The notes: a model not told the origin generated them from the letters alone. A stretch of 44,732 bases of DNA from JBMNOI01 sp050942995 (GCA_050942995.1 JBMNOI010000009.1:1-44732); one strand, 5' to 3'; positions 1 to 9,541 are shown, counted from the stretch's first letter. Numbers and translations: made by a program.

Positions 1-354
1 ATCGATCCAGCCGCCCGTCGAGATGCCGTTGAGGCTGCCGATGATGGGGATATCCACCGCTTCCTTGATCCGGCGAATGTGTTCCAGGTGCTCATCCGGC
101 CCGATGTGATATTCCCGTTGCGCCGGATACCAGGTCAGCGCTTCGGCAAACGCCTCGGTGAAATAATCCAGATAGTGATCGAGTTGATAACTCTCCAGGA
201 TCACCTGCTCTTCAAACAGCGAGTACATCACCACGGCCGAAGCCCCCGCATCCTCCATGCGCCGAACGAGATCCAGACTGCGAGAAAGGGGCGAGGCCGA
301 GGGGACCAGCGGGTTCTTGAGCGTCATACCGAGATATTGGGTCGTCAGGTCCAT
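1..354 (-). CDS. Dihydroorotate dehydrogenase-like protein (N-terminal part, cut by window edge)
   Basis: The 118 visible residues begin MDLTTQYLGMTLKNPLVPSA. This is the characteristic N-terminus of the FMN-binding dihydroorotate dehydrogenase-like TIM-barrel family, where the 'LKNPL..SASPLS' stretch forms the first strand and part of the flavin pocket. A later IPIIGSLNG strand also fits. The ATG at 354 is preceded by an AGGAGGG ribosome binding site. The gene lies 66 bases downstream of the pyruvate:ferredoxin oxidoreductase gene on the same strand, so the two are probably co-transcribed. Dihydroorotate-dehydrogenase-like proteins are often found beside nifJ-type genes. The true substrate is unknown, because classical pyrimidine-synthesis enzymes cannot be told apart from the paralogues without the C-terminal part. 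Confidence 0.8.
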   Translation of the reverse strand, partial: MDLTTQYLGMTLKNPLVPSASPLSRSLDLVRRMEDAGASAVVMYSLFEEQVILESYQLDHYLDYFTEAFAEALTWYPAQREYHIGPDEHLEHIRRIKEAVDIPIIGSLNGISTGGWID

Positions 355-420
355 GTTTCCCTCCTACTCGGCGAAAAGAGCAGGGGGCTGCTCCGTTGCC
401 AGAGCAGCCCCCCAACCAGA

Positions 421-3400
421 TCAGGCATTCTCCTCCTGCGCCGCCTCGTAGCTCAGGCGCGAGAGGTGCTCATACTTTCTCCAGCGCTCCTCCACGGTCT
501 GCTGGGCCAGCGCCAGCAACCGCTCGGCCGCTTGCGGATCGCTCTGTACCAACATACGGTAGCGGTTCTCGTTGTAGAGATAGTCCTTCAACGGCACGCT
601 CGGCTTGCGCGAATCGAGCTGAAGCGGGTTCTTGCCCTCATCACGCAGCCGCGGATCGTACCGGTACAGTATCCAGTGGCCAGAATCCACCGCCAGCTTT
701 TGCTGATCCATCCCGGTGGTCATATTAGTCCCATGGGCGATGCAAGTGCTGTACGCGATGATGATGGACGGCCCATCATACGATTCGGCCTCCTGGAAGG
801 CGCGGATGGTGTGCATATCGTTGGCGCCCATGGCCACCTGAGCCACATAGACGTAACCGTAGGTCATGGCCATCATGCCCAGGTCCTTCTTGGGCGTGGG
901 CTTGCCGCCCGCGGCGAACTTGGCCACTGCGCCCAGGCCGGTGGCCTTGCTGGCCTGGCCGCCGGTGTTCGAGTACACCTCGGTATCCAACACCAGCAGG
1001 TTCACATTGCGGCCGGTGGCCAGCACATGGTCCAGGCCGCCATAGCCGATATCGTACGCCCAGCCGTCGCCACCCACGATCCAGACGCTCTTTTTCACCA
1101 GCGCGTCGGCCACGGCCAGCAGGTTGCGCGCTGCGGGATCATCCATCCCCTCCAGGACGGCTTTGAGATCCGCCACGCGGTCGCGCTGCGCGTCGATCCC
1201 CTCAGGGGTCGACTGGTCGACCGAGAGAATGGCGTCGGCCAGCTCGGCGCCCACGCGATCGCGCAGCGCCGTCAGCAACTCCTGGGCAAACTCGGCCTGC
1301 TTGTCCAGCGTCAGGCGCATCCCCAGGCCAAACTCGGCATTATCCTCGAACAGCGAGTTGCTCCAGGCCGGCCCGCGCCCCGCGGCGTTGACCGCCCACG
1401 GCGTGGTGGGCAGGTTACCGCCATAGATGCTGCTGCAGCCGGTGGCGTTGGCGATAACCGATCGATCGCCAAAGAGCTGGCTCATCAGCTTGAGATAGGG
1501 CGTCTCACCACAGCCCGCGCAGGCACTGGAGAACTCGAACAGCGGCCGCAGGAGCTGCACGTTGCGGGTGGTGTTGAAGCGCAGACCGGTGTCACGCGGC
1601 GTATCGGGCAGATTCAGGAAAAAGTCCCAGTTCTCTCGTTCCTGTGCGCGGATCGGGAGCTGTGGCGTCATATTGATCGCCTTGCGTCCCACCTCGCTCT
1701 TGTCCCTGGCCGGGCACACATGGACACAGACCCCACAACCGGTGCAGTCTTCGATGGCCACCTGAACGGTGAACTTTTTACCCTTCAAAGCCGGCTCGCG
1801 CCAGCGGGCATCGGTCGACTTGAAGGTGGCCGGAGCATTCTCCAGCGCGGCCGGATCGTACACCTTGGAGCGGATCACCGCATGGGGGCAGTACAGCACG
1901 CAGCGACCGCACTGGATGCACAGATCAGGCTCCCAGGCGGGCACTTCGAGCGCAATATTGCGCTTTTCCCAGCGGGTCGTCGCAGTGGGGAAGGTGCCGT
2001 CCACCGGCATGGCGCTCACCGGCAGATTGTCTCCCTCACCGGCCATGATGGTCGCCGTCACCTCGCGCACGAATTCGGGCGCATGATCGGCCACAGCCGG
2101 CGGAATCTCGATGCTACTGGTAGCCTGAGCGGGCACTTCGATCTCGTGCAGGTGCTCCAGCGCAGCGTCCACGGCGGCAAAGTTGCGCTGGACGACCGCC
2201 TCACCCCGTCGGCCGTAGGTCTTTTTGATGGCCTCTTTGATCTGGGTGATGGCTTCATCCTGTGGCAACACGCCGCTGATGGCAAAAAAGCAGGTCTGCA
2301 TGATGGTATTGATGCGGTTACCCATTCCCGTCTCGGCGGCCACATCGTACGCATTGATGCTATAGACCTCGAGTTTTTTGTCGATGATCTGCTGCTGCAC
2401 GACCCGGGGGAGGCGATCCCACACTTCATCGGCATCGTAAGGCGCGTTAAGCAACAGCGTGGCTCCCTCGGCGGCGCTCTCTAGAATGTTAAAGCGCTCC
2501 AGGAAGCCGAACTGGTGTACGGCTACAAAGTTGGCCCGACGAATCTGATAGGTGCTCTGAATGGGTCGCGGCCCAAAGCGCAGGTGCGATACGGTAAAGG
2601 CGCCGGCTTTTTTCGAGTCATAGACAAAGTAGCCCTGAGCATAGTTGGGCGTCTCTTCGCCGATGATCTTGATCGAGTTCTTGTTCGCGCTGACGGTACC
2701 GTCAGAGCCCAGCCCCCAGAACACGGCACGCACCACGTCATCGGGCTCGACATCGAAATCGGGGTCAAAATCGATGCTGTTACCGCTGACGTCGTCGATG
2801 ATGCCGACAGAGAAGTGGTTCTTGGGCTGTTCTTTCTTCATCTCGTCCAGCACACCCTTGACCATCGCCGGGGTGAACTCTTTGGACGAGAGGCCGTAAC
2901 GGCCGCCGATCACGCGTACCGTCTCCTCGCAGGGCAGCGTACCGGCCGTCAGCCCCTCGCTGATGGCGGACACCACATCTTGATAGAGCGGCTCGCCGGC
3001 AGAGCCCGGTTCCTTGGTACGATCCAGCGCGGCGATGACCTGGACGGTAGAGGGCAGAGCCTGCAGGAAATGCTCGATGGAGAAGGGGCGGTAGAGTCGC
3101 ACTTTGATCAGACCCACCTTTTCGCCCCGGTCGACCAAATAGTTCACGGTCTCTTCGGCCGCCTCACAGCCCGAGCCCATTGCCACCAGCACGCGCTCGG
3201 CGTCGGGGGCGCCCACATAGTCGAACAGGTGATACTGCCGCCCCACCTGAGCCGCAAAGCGATCCATTACGCGCTGTACGATCTCGGGAGTGGCCTCATA
3301 GTAGGGGTTCGAGGCCTCGCGCGCCTGGAAGAACACGTCCGGATTCTGCGCCGTACCACGAATCATCGGCCGGTCGGGCGTCAGAGCCCGCTGCCGGTGG

Positions 3401-4005
3401 GCGCGCACCAGCTCGTCATCGATCATGGCGCGGATATCCTCATCCGACAGCCTTTCGATCTTGACGACCTCGTGCGAGGTGCGGAATCCGTCAAAGGCGT
3501 GGATAAAGGGCACCCGGCTCTCCAGCGTGGCCGCCTGAGAAATGAGGGCCAGATCCATCACCTCTTGCACCGAGTTGGAAAAGAGCATGGCCCAGCCTGT
3601 GGAACGCGCGGCCATCACATCGCTATGATCGCCAAAGATCGAGAGAGCGTGAGTGGCGACGGTGCGTGCGGCGATATGGAACACGGTGCTGGTCAATTCC
3701 CCGGCAATCTTGAACATGTTGGGGATCATGAGCAACAGGCCCTGGCTGGCCGTAAAAGTCGTCGTCAACGAACCGGTTTGCAGCGCGCCGTGCGCCGCGC
3801 CGGCCGCGCCCGCCTCGGACTGCATCTCGACCACCATGGGTACGGTGCCCCAGATGTTCTTGCGCCCAAAGGCGCTCCATTCGTCCGCATGCTCGCCCAT
3901 GGGTGAGGATGGTGTAATGGGGTAGATGGCGATGACCTCATTGGTCTTGTGCGCCACGTACGCTGCGGCTTCGTTGCCGTCAATGGCTATCTGTTCACGT
4001 GCCAT
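421..4005 (-). CDS. nifJ: Pyruvate:ferredoxin (flavodoxin) oxidoreductase, single-chain
   Basis: This 1194-residue cytoplasmic enzyme oxidises pyruvate with CoA to acetyl-CoA and CO2 and passes electrons to ferredoxin or flavodoxin. Its length is that of the fused homodimeric family. Domains in order: the pyruvate-binding alpha-like domain from the N-terminus (YPITPSSPMGEHAD near residue 30), the gamma-like domain around 430-610, and two [4Fe-4S] ferredoxin motifs near 697 (CIQCGRCVLYCP) and 757 (CTGCGVCVHVCP). The thiamine-diphosphate domain follows, with the proximal-cluster cysteines near 826-831 (CAGCG) and near 1087 (STCIAHG), and the TPP/Mg motif GGDGWAYDIGYGG near 980. The ATG at 4005 has an AGGAGAAAG ribosome binding site. 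The enzyme implies an anaerobic or facultative lifestyle. Confidence 0.97.
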   Translation of the reverse strand: MAREQIAIDGNEAAAYVAHKTNEVIAIYPITPSSPMGEHADEWSAFGRKNIWGTVPMVVEMQSEAGAAGAAHGALQTGSLTTTFTASQGLLLMIPNMFKIAGELTSTVFHIAARTVATHALSIFGDHSDVMAARSTGWAMLFSNSVQEVMDLALISQAATLESRVPFIHAFDGFRTSHEVVKIERLSDEDIRAMIDDELVRAHRQRALTPDRPMIRGTAQNPDVFFQAREASNPYYEATPEIVQRVMDRFAAQVGRQYHLFDYVGAPDAERVLVAMGSGCEAAEETVNYLVDRGEKVGLIKVRLYRPFSIEHFLQALPSTVQVIAALDRTKEPGSAGEPLYQDVVSAISEGLTAGTLPCEETVRVIGGRYGLSSKEFTPAMVKGVLDEMKKEQPKNHFSVGIIDDVSGNSIDFDPDFDVEPDDVVRAVFWGLGSDGTVSANKNSIKIIGEETPNYAQGYFVYDSKKAGAFTVSHLRFGPRPIQSTYQIRRANFVAVHQFGFLERFNILESAAEGATLLLNAPYDADEVWDRLPRVVQQQIIDKKLEVYSINAYDVAAETGMGNRINTIMQTCFFAISGVLPQDEAITQIKEAIKKTYGRRGEAVVQRNFAAVDAALEHLHEIEVPAQATSSIEIPPAVADHAPEFVREVTATIMAGEGDNLPVSAMPVDGTFPTATTRWEKRNIALEVPAWEPDLCIQCGRCVLYCPHAVIRSKVYDPAALENAPATFKSTDARWREPALKGKKFTVQVAIEDCTGCGVCVHVCPARDKSEVGRKAINMTPQLPIRAQERENWDFFLNLPDTPRDTGLRFNTTRNVQLLRPLFEFSSACAGCGETPYLKLMSQLFGDRSVIANATGCSSIYGGNLPTTPWAVNAAGRGPAWSNSLFEDNAEFGLGMRLTLDKQAEFAQELLTALRDRVGAELADAILSVDQSTPEGIDAQRDRVADLKAVLEGMDDPAARNLLAVADALVKKSVWIVGGDGWAYDIGYGGLDHVLATGRNVNLLVLDTEVYSNTGGQASKATGLGAVAKFAAGGKPTPKKDLGMMAMTYGYVYVAQVAMGANDMHTIRAFQEAESYDGPSIIIAYSTCIAHGTNMTTGMDQQKLAVDSGHWILYRYDPRLRDEGKNPLQLDSRKPSVPLKDYLYNENRYRMLVQSDPQAAERLLALAQQTVEERWRKYEHLSRLSYEAAQEENA

Positions 4006-4107
4006 GCATCTTTCTCCTGGGATCTGATTAGCCGGCGGGCATCATGCGCACCGGCCACGGCTACCATGTTCGGGCGAGACAGAGAACCTTTCTCCACCTC
4101 GTCCCTT

Positions 4108-4137
4108 AGTATACTCCGACCTGGTCAGAACGTCCAA
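4108..4137 (-). promoter_or_regulatory. Sigma-70-type promoter for the oxidoreductase gene
   Basis: Read on the minus strand, TTGGAC (4137-4132) and TATACT (4113-4108) are separated by 18 bases, about 100 bases upstream of the nifJ start. The intergenic stretch 4006-4296 holds nothing else that could be recognised. Confidence 0.65.
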
Positions 4138-4296
4138 GAACCGGTTTTAGATTGTGCGTGCTGTCACAAAGAAAGCCCCTCGCCTTGCGCCGATGCCGCC
4201 TCTATGAACCCTATCGCCGGGTAAAAGATACGGCATCCCGGCGGCCCTGGAGTTCCTCTCCTTTCGGGCGCCATCGCGCTCGTATCCACAGACCGG

Positions 4297-4686
4297 TTAA
4301 CGCAGGGTATTGTAGAACTCGACCTGCCAGCGCCATTCTTTACGGTCGTCCGCGTGCCACCACGCTTTGAGCGTACCCACTTCGCCACCGGGCAGGAGCA
4401 CCAGCTGGCCGATATCCTCCGCTCCAGGCCAGATATCCTCTCGCTCGATCCGTTCGCCCTGCCGGGATAGCCGACATATGGGCGAGGACAGGGTCTGTTG
4501 CAGATCCTTACCATACGCCAGGCGGCGTCCCTGCTCGTCGTGCACCTCCACAGTCATCACCTCCGGCACGGCATGCACGAGCAGCACAGCAGTGTGATCC
4601 AACCGTCCCCGGGCCAGCAGCATACCGGTCGCCGCCGCTTTGGAGTACCACACCGACCAGTATTCTAGTGCCTTGTCCTCGGCCAT
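4297..4686 (-). CDS. Small conserved-looking protein of unknown function
   Basis: The 129-residue product is not recognised. It begins MAEDKALEYWSVWYSKAAATG, has no signal peptide or membrane segment, and is rich in Trp. The C-terminal half (a WWHADDRKEWRWQVEFYN stretch) looks like antiparallel beta strands, and the middle (VHAVPEVMTVEVHDEQGRRL) also reads as beta strands. It lies upstream of nifJ in the same orientation with a promoter between them, so it need not be in the same operon. Codon use matches its neighbours. It is taken as real because the frame is intact and sensible, and because no other strand offers a better gene. Confidence 0.6.
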   Translation of the reverse strand: MAEDKALEYWSVWYSKAAATGMLLARGRLDHTAVLLVHAVPEVMTVEVHDEQGRRLAYGKDLQQTLSSPICRLSRQGERIEREDIWPGAEDIGQLVLLPGGEVGTLKAWWHADDRKEWRWQVEFYNTLR

Positions 4687-4766
4687 ATTTACCCGTCCCC
4701 CCTTTTACCGCACATCCCGGCCCTCGATAAGCAGAAGTAGCGCCACATACCCCGGCTATCGCACTC

Positions 4767-4829
4767 TCTGTCAGCCTGTGACAGACGGGGGCGCGATGCC
4801 CGATATGGTCTCTGCATTGCGCCCCCGTC
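4767..4829 (-). terminator. Two stem-loops downstream of the hemerythrin gene
   Basis: An 11-bp perfect stem, GACGGGGGCGC (4784-4794) with GCGCCCCCGTC (4819-4829), surrounds a 24-base loop. A smaller stem, TCTGTCA (4767-4773) with TGACAGA (4779-4785), abuts it. They follow the hemerythrin stop codon. There is no T-tract, so termination is inferred, and an RNA-stability role is equally possible. Confidence 0.45.
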
Positions 4830-4844
4830 CTCCTCATCGGGTGC

Positions 4845-5321
4845 CTACATGCGCTGAGGTTGATGCTCCTGAATCGACTGCAGCTCCTGCATATATTCCT
4901 TCTTCATCGACTGCCATTCGCTCTGCATGCTCTGCAGCTTTTGGTCCCCCAGCACGTTCTTGGCCTCGCTAAAGATCGGGCCCTCTTCTTCCTCAACGTG
5001 ATGCTGAATCAGATCGGTAAAGACCTTGAACTTGGCCTTCCAGCGATCATCGTCCGGTGACATCTGATTCAGCTCCTGCAATACCGACTTGGCGACGTTA
5101 TGCTCTTCCTGAGCCGTCATCGCCATCATCCGCGTATCCTCGTGGCGCTGAAGCTCGGGGTAAAAGATGCTCTCCTCGGTGATGATGTGAGAGTTGAGAT
5201 CCACGCTCAGCTCGTTGAACATCTGCTGCTTTTCCTGCATGCTTCCCGACTGCTGTTCCAGTTGTTGAAACGTTTGCTTATAGTGCTCGTGATCCTGCTT
5301 GATGCTATCCAGAATACTCAT
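4845..5321 (-). CDS. Hemerythrin HHE cation-binding domain protein
   Basis: The 158-residue helical protein carries the hemerythrin-like set of iron ligands: H in DSIKQDHEHYK near residue 12, HIITEESIFYPEL (H..E) in the middle, H in EEHNVAK, and HHVEEEEGPIF near the end. HHE proteins bind a di-iron centre that senses, stores or detoxifies O2 or NO in the cytoplasm. The ATG at 5321 was chosen because AGGAG lies seven bases upstream. An in-frame GTG at 5342 would add seven residues but has no better site. The C-terminal 40 residues are Gln/Met/Glu-rich and probably form a coiled coil. It sits near an oxygen-sensitive oxidoreductase, which would fit oxygen protection, but this is inference. Confidence 0.88.
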   Translation of the reverse strand: MSILDSIKQDHEHYKQTFQQLEQQSGSMQEKQQMFNELSVDLNSHIITEESIFYPELQRHEDTRMMAMTAQEEHNVAKSVLQELNQMSPDDDRWKAKFKVFTDLIQHHVEEEEGPIFSEAKNVLGDQKLQSMQSEWQSMKKEYMQELQSIQEHQPQRM

Positions 5322-5440
5322 CCTCTGACTCCTCTCAGTCACTCACAGCAACTTTGCTGTAGGCGGCGCGCTACACAGGGCGCCACTCGCCCACCCTATA
5401 CGTCCTGGCAACGCCGAGGCGCATGGGGTGAGCGAAGAAC

Positions 5441-6124
5441 TCAACGGCCGACCCATTCGAGCTCCACCCGATCTGCGCGGCCGCGCAACAGCAGGCCCAC
5501 CACCAGGCCAAAGACGAACCCCCCGATATGAGCCCAGTAGGCCACCCCGGCCGTCTGAGCCGTCTCGGCCGTTAACTGAGCAAAGGCGTTGAAAAACTGC
5601 AACAACGCCCACAGCCCCAGCACGATAACCGCCGTGACACGGGTGATGGTGATGAATATACCCAGAATTAGAAGCACCCTTACCCGCGACCGCGGGAATA
5701 GCACGATATACGAGCCCAGTATGGCGGCGATAGAGCCGCTGGCGCCTACGCTGGGGATCTCGCTACCCATGTTGAAAAAGGCGTGCGCCAGAGTCGCGAT
5801 CACACCACCGGCCAGGTAAAAGATAAGGAATCCCAGGTGGCCGTACACCGCCTCGATATTGTCGCCAAACACCGACAGAAAGATCATGTTGGTGATGAGA
5901 TGAAACCAGCCGCCGTGCAAAAAGGTAGATGTGACCACCGTCACCAGTTCCTGCCCCTGCATGATCTGAGCTGGCACCGCCCCCCAGCGAAAGAGAAAGG
6001 CGTTCAACTCGGGGGGGCTGAGGGTGAGTTGATAGAGGAACACCAGCCCGTTGATCAGCATCAGCACATACTTGACCCAGGGGGTCGCGGCGCCACGCAC
6101 ATTCTGGTCACCGATCGGGATCAT
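5441..6124 (-). CDS. Rhomboid-family intramembrane serine protease
   Basis: This 227-residue polytopic membrane protein belongs to the rhomboid family, which cleaves transmembrane segments of substrates within the bilayer. The catalytic Ser is S129 in GASGS (127-131) and the partner His is H199 in AHIGGF. The conserved oxyanion-side residues H75 and N79 lie in HGGWFHLITNM. The MIPIGDQN N-terminus is typical of the short bacterial branch with six transmembrane helices. The gene starts 38 bases after the stop of the adjacent glycosyltransferase, so it may be transcribed with the glycan cluster. The substrate is unknown. Confidence 0.93.
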   Translation of the reverse strand: MIPIGDQNVRGAATPWVKYVLMLINGLVFLYQLTLSPPELNAFLFRWGAVPAQIMQGQELVTVVTSTFLHGGWFHLITNMIFLSVFGDNIEAVYGHLGFLIFYLAGGVIATLAHAFFNMGSEIPSVGASGSIAAILGSYIVLFPRSRVRVLLILGIFITITRVTAVIVLGLWALLQFFNAFAQLTAETAQTAGVAYWAHIGGFVFGLVVGLLLRGRADRVELEWVGR

Positions 6125-6162
6125 CGGCTTCCTCTTTTCACCGGGTCAAACACCGGAGCGTT

Positions 6163-7278
6163 TCATCTGTGCGCTCCGGCGCCGTCGGGCACCGTCCCGG
6201 CGGGCATGCGACGCAGTTCGGCCAGGTACGATTCGAGCTGCGCCGCGCGGTGGGCCGAGGTATGTTCGTTCAGCACACGCTGCCGCGCCCGTTCGGCCAG
6301 GGCCATCCGTTGCGGCTCGGCCACGTCGCGCAGATAATAGTAAATGTCGGCCCGACTCTGAGCGATAAGGATCTCCCGGCCGATCTGAAAGAACTGGTCC
6401 AACCCCTCCCAGTAATCGCTGATGATGGGCGTACGACAGGCGGCGGCCTCGAACAGACGCACACTGGGGGCATAGCCCAGGCGAATCATATCGCGTCGGG
6501 TGATGTTCAAGGTATAGCGCTGTCTGTTGTAAAAGCCACGATGCTCGACGGGCGGCAGATGCTCGATGCGCTGCACATTGTCCGGCCACTCGATCGACTC
6601 GGGATACTGGGGCCCCGCCACCACAAAGTGCCCCTCGGGCCACGAGCGGGCCGGCTGCATGAGCAACCGATCCAGCGCCGGCTGGCGGTCGGCGCTGTAG
6701 GTGCCCATATAGCCCAGGTCCCAGCATGGCTCGCGCTCCTCCGGATAGTGCACCTCGGGATCCACGGCACAATAAAGGGGCCGCGCCACGGGTGCCCCAT
6801 AGCGGCGGACCAGCAGGTCGAGCACCGGACCGCCGGTGAAGGAGAGATAGATCTGGTAACGTGGAATCAGCGCCGTCGAGATGTAGGTCTGCTGCCCCCG
6901 CTCCAGTGCCGCCAGGGTGACGGGGGTGTCGATATCGTAAAATGCGGTAACGCCGTGAGCGATGTCGTTCACCCACTCGCCCACAGCCACCCCCTCGGGC
7001 ACGTACGATCCGACGATCACCAGATCGGCGTGACGCACCTCATCGGCATAGGTATCGAACAGTTCGTCCAGGTGTGAGTAGAGTATAGTTTGGCCATAGG
7101 GTGGATCGGGCAGATCGCGATGGGCGGCGTACCAGGGCATATCGCGTTCGAGAAAAAGCACATCATGCCCCCAGGCGGTGAGGGCACGCACCAGACCCCG
7201 ATAAGTGGTGGCGTGACCGTTGCCCCACGACGAGGTAATGGACAACCCTAGAATCACGATGCGCATCGCCGAGCTCAT
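6163..7278 (-). CDS. CgeB-like glycosyltransferase (third of three)
   Basis: The 371-residue protein has the two-Rossmann GT-B organisation of the CgeB/DUF3880 plus Glyco_trans_1_2 group. The N-terminus reads MRIVILGLSITSSWGNGHA, a nucleotide-sugar donor region contains RLGYAPSVRLFEAAACRTPIISD near residue 265, and the WEGLDQFFQIGREILIAQ segment is typical of the family's C-terminal domain. The ATG at 7278 overlaps the stop codon of the upstream gene as ATGA, which argues for translational coupling and against the GTG at 7284. It resembles the preceding gene along its length, so the pair look like tandem duplicates. Acceptor and donor are unknown. Confidence 0.85.
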   Translation of the reverse strand: MSSAMRIVILGLSITSSWGNGHATTYRGLVRALTAWGHDVLFLERDMPWYAAHRDLPDPPYGQTILYSHLDELFDTYADEVRHADLVIVGSYVPEGVAVGEWVNDIAHGVTAFYDIDTPVTLAALERGQQTYISTALIPRYQIYLSFTGGPVLDLLVRRYGAPVARPLYCAVDPEVHYPEEREPCWDLGYMGTYSADRQPALDRLLMQPARSWPEGHFVVAGPQYPESIEWPDNVQRIEHLPPVEHRGFYNRQRYTLNITRRDMIRLGYAPSVRLFEAAACRTPIISDYWEGLDQFFQIGREILIAQSRADIYYYLRDVAEPQRMALAERARQRVLNEHTSAHRAAQLESYLAELRRMPAGTVPDGAGAHR

Positions 7279-8375
7279 CGGCACACCGCCTTTCCACAGG
7301 CCACGCCCAACAGCGCCTCCAGTTCGACGGCGCGGCGGTCATAGGTGTGTTCGGCGAGCACCCGCCGCTGAGCGGCTCGACCGATCTCACGGGCTCTGGC
7401 GGGTGTCAGCGACCTCAAATGGGCCGCCACCTCAGCCCCATCGCGGGCCATCAGCACCTCGCTCCCCGGGCAAAGGAACTGCTCCACCCCCTCCCAGGCG
7501 TCGGTGATCAGACAGGCGCCGGCGCCGGCGGCCTCGAACACGCGGGTGGGCGGCGAATAGCCATAGCGCACCATGCTCTCCCGGCAGATATTCAGTACCG
7601 CCCCCACGGTACAGTTCAAAGCGTTGTGATCGCGAGTGTATACATGGCCCAGGTAGGTCACATTATCGGGCATGGGGCGCGTCTCCCAGCCGTTGCCGCC
7701 CAGCAAAAAGCGCTTCTCGGGTAGGGCCTCTGCCGCCCGGAAAAAGAACTCGTCGACACGCCCCTCACGGTCAGGCAGGCGATTGCCCAAAAAGCCCAGG
7801 TCGCCGGCAAACCGCGGTTCGGCCGGAACGGAATAATGCGTCGCGGGGTCCAGGGCGTTGTATACGGGCACACATTCGCGAGCGCCCAGCGCACGATAGC
7901 CCTGTACGACCGGATCCCCACCGCCATAGGTCAGCACCAGGTCATAAGAGGGGATCAGCGAGTGAAAGGGGTCGGCGGGATTGTGGCGCAGGCGCTCCAG
8001 CGTGGCCGGCGCATCCACATCCCAGTACACGGCCAGACTGCCGGCACGCCGAATGGCCGGCACGGCCTCTTCCAGCAGCTCGTCAAATACTCCAACGCCA
8101 CTGGCCTTGACCACCAGATCGGCCTCGCGGGCCTCATCCAGCGCCCGGTACACGCCTTCCTCCCCCCGGGCCGAATATACCTTGACGGTAGCCCAGGGTG
8201 GATCGGCAATATCCCGATGGTTCTGTCGATCGTACGCATCGGGCTCGTAGAACGTAACGCGGTGGCCGTGCCGGTGCAGCGCCCGGATGATGCCCCGATA
8301 ATAGGTAGCGGCGCCGTTCCAGTAGGCCGACACCAGGCTGGAGCCAAAGAAGGCAATGCGCAGTCCCTCAGCCAT
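7275..8375 (-). CDS. CgeB-like glycosyltransferase (second of three)
   Basis: The 366-residue GT-B type protein starts MAEGLRIAFFGSSLVSAYWNGAA and carries the same C-terminal signature as its neighbours: RYGYSPPTRVFEAAGAGACLITD, followed by WEGVEQFLCPGSEVLMA. The ATG at 8375 overlaps the end of the upstream gene by eight bases, and a TTG two codons earlier is less likely. An aspartate-rich strand (YWDVDAPATLERL near residue 118) matches the YDIDTPVTLAAL segment of the next gene, which supports tandem duplication and divergence. Proteins of this group are found in spore-coat and polysaccharide loci. The sugar it transfers is not predictable from sequence. Confidence 0.85.
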   Translation of the reverse strand: MAEGLRIAFFGSSLVSAYWNGAATYYRGIIRALHRHGHRVTFYEPDAYDRQNHRDIADPPWATVKVYSARGEEGVYRALDEAREADLVVKASGVGVFDELLEEAVPAIRRAGSLAVYWDVDAPATLERLRHNPADPFHSLIPSYDLVLTYGGGDPVVQGYRALGARECVPVYNALDPATHYSVPAEPRFAGDLGFLGNRLPDREGRVDEFFFRAAEALPEKRFLLGGNGWETRPMPDNVTYLGHVYTRDHNALNCTVGAVLNICRESMVRYGYSPPTRVFEAAGAGACLITDAWEGVEQFLCPGSEVLMARDGAEVAAHLRSLTPARAREIGRAAQRRVLAEHTYDRRAVELEALLGVACGKAVCR

Positions 8376-9528
8376 CGACAAGCACCTCTCCTGCTCTCAG
8401 GCGGGCCATGGCCTCGCCCCCCGGACCGGGGTCGATATCCAGCCCCAGCCGCCCGCAGATAGATACGAGATCATCTACACGATGGGCACAGGTGTGCCGG
8501 GTGCGGACGGTGGCCTGGCCGTGGCGGGCCATCACCCGTGCAAAGGATTCATCGCTCAACAGGCGGTCCAGGTGGCGCCTCATTTCGGCGCCGTTGCGCG
8601 CAATGATAAAGTCCCGCCCGGGCTGAAAGAGCCCCTCGCTGTCGCGCCATGGCGAACACACCAGAGGGATGCCGCAGGCCAGAGCCTCGAACACGCGGAT
8701 GGTCGGGATGCCGGGCAACGCCTGCACATACGGGCGGCGGGGCACGTGAATCGTCACCCTGTAGCGGGCATAGACCTCGGGCACGCGATAGTTGGGCAGC
8801 CACCCGCCATATTCGATGCCGGCCTTGTCCAGAGCCTCCAGAGCGTGCTCGGGATAGCGCACCCCGTAGACGCGCGCTTTGAGCCCCAGCGCCTTGACCG
8901 GCCCCAGCAAATACTCCTCCAGCTCGCGGGTACGCTCGCCATCCCCCCAATTCCCGATCCACACCAGGTCGCCCTCCAGTTCGGACTCGGACAGCGGCCG
9001 GAATATGTGTGTGTCGGCGGCCTCGTGCCACGTCCAGGCGCGCCGTACCCAGCCGCGCCGCAGATACAGATCGCGGATCACGCGACCAAAGGCCAGCACC
9101 CCGTCATAATGGCTCAGATCGTAACGGGCCATCGCGGCAGGATCGGTCACCGAACGGTGATGGGTATCGTGAAAGAGCAGCCGATAGTGGTCGGACCGCG
9201 CCCGATGCGCGCCGAGACGCACCACCAGATCGGCCTCGTTCCACTCGTGGACGATGACCAGGTCGGCCGTATCCAATACCGCATCCAGATCCAGATCGTC
9301 ACTGCGATACTGCCGGCTCGACAGCATGGGATAGGCCCGCCGGAAATCGCGCAATGGGGCATCTCCGTACTCGCGGCACAGGTTCAGCCTGCTCCAGCTG
9401 TCTTCCGGCTCGTACACCGTCACGCAATGCCCCCGCGACAGCAGTTCTCCGGCTATGCCACGCAAAAAGTGCGCGTTGCCATGATTCCAGTCTGAGACCA
9501 GCGAATGATAAAACAAGACAACATGCAT
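8368..9528 (-). CDS. CgeB-like glycosyltransferase (first of three)
   Basis: The 386-residue protein has an N-terminal Rossmann domain (MHVVLFYHSLVSDWNHGNAH) and a C-terminal Glyco_trans_1_2-type domain containing IPTIRVFEALACGIPLVCSPW, then GLFQPGRDFIIARNGAEM. It is more distant from the other two CgeB-like proteins than they are from each other, with an extended RYPEHALEALDKAGIEYGGWLP region. The ATG at 9528 has a GAGGGG ribosome binding site and lies 13 bases after the SDR stop codon. The gene overlaps the next one by eight bases, so these genes form one transcriptional unit. It is predicted to be cytoplasmic, acting on a lipid-linked or protein acceptor. Confidence 0.84.
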   Translation of the reverse strand: MHVVLFYHSLVSDWNHGNAHFLRGIAGELLSRGHCVTVYEPEDSWSRLNLCREYGDAPLRDFRRAYPMLSSRQYRSDDLDLDAVLDTADLVIVHEWNEADLVVRLGAHRARSDHYRLLFHDTHHRSVTDPAAMARYDLSHYDGVLAFGRVIRDLYLRRGWVRRAWTWHEAADTHIFRPLSESELEGDLVWIGNWGDGERTRELEEYLLGPVKALGLKARVYGVRYPEHALEALDKAGIEYGGWLPNYRVPEVYARYRVTIHVPRRPYVQALPGIPTIRVFEALACGIPLVCSPWRDSEGLFQPGRDFIIARNGAEMRRHLDRLLSDESFARVMARHGQATVRTRHTCAHRVDDLVSICGRLGLDIDPGPGGEAMARLRAGEVLVDG

Positions 9529-9541
9529 GAATCATTACCCC

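Noticed and set aside
79..2484. A long open frame of 801 codons on the plus strand
   Set aside because: It is the antisense shadow of the pyruvate:ferredoxin oxidoreductase gene, whose motifs and ribosome binding site are clear. GC-rich DNA keeps such frames open. The same applies to 2515-3906.
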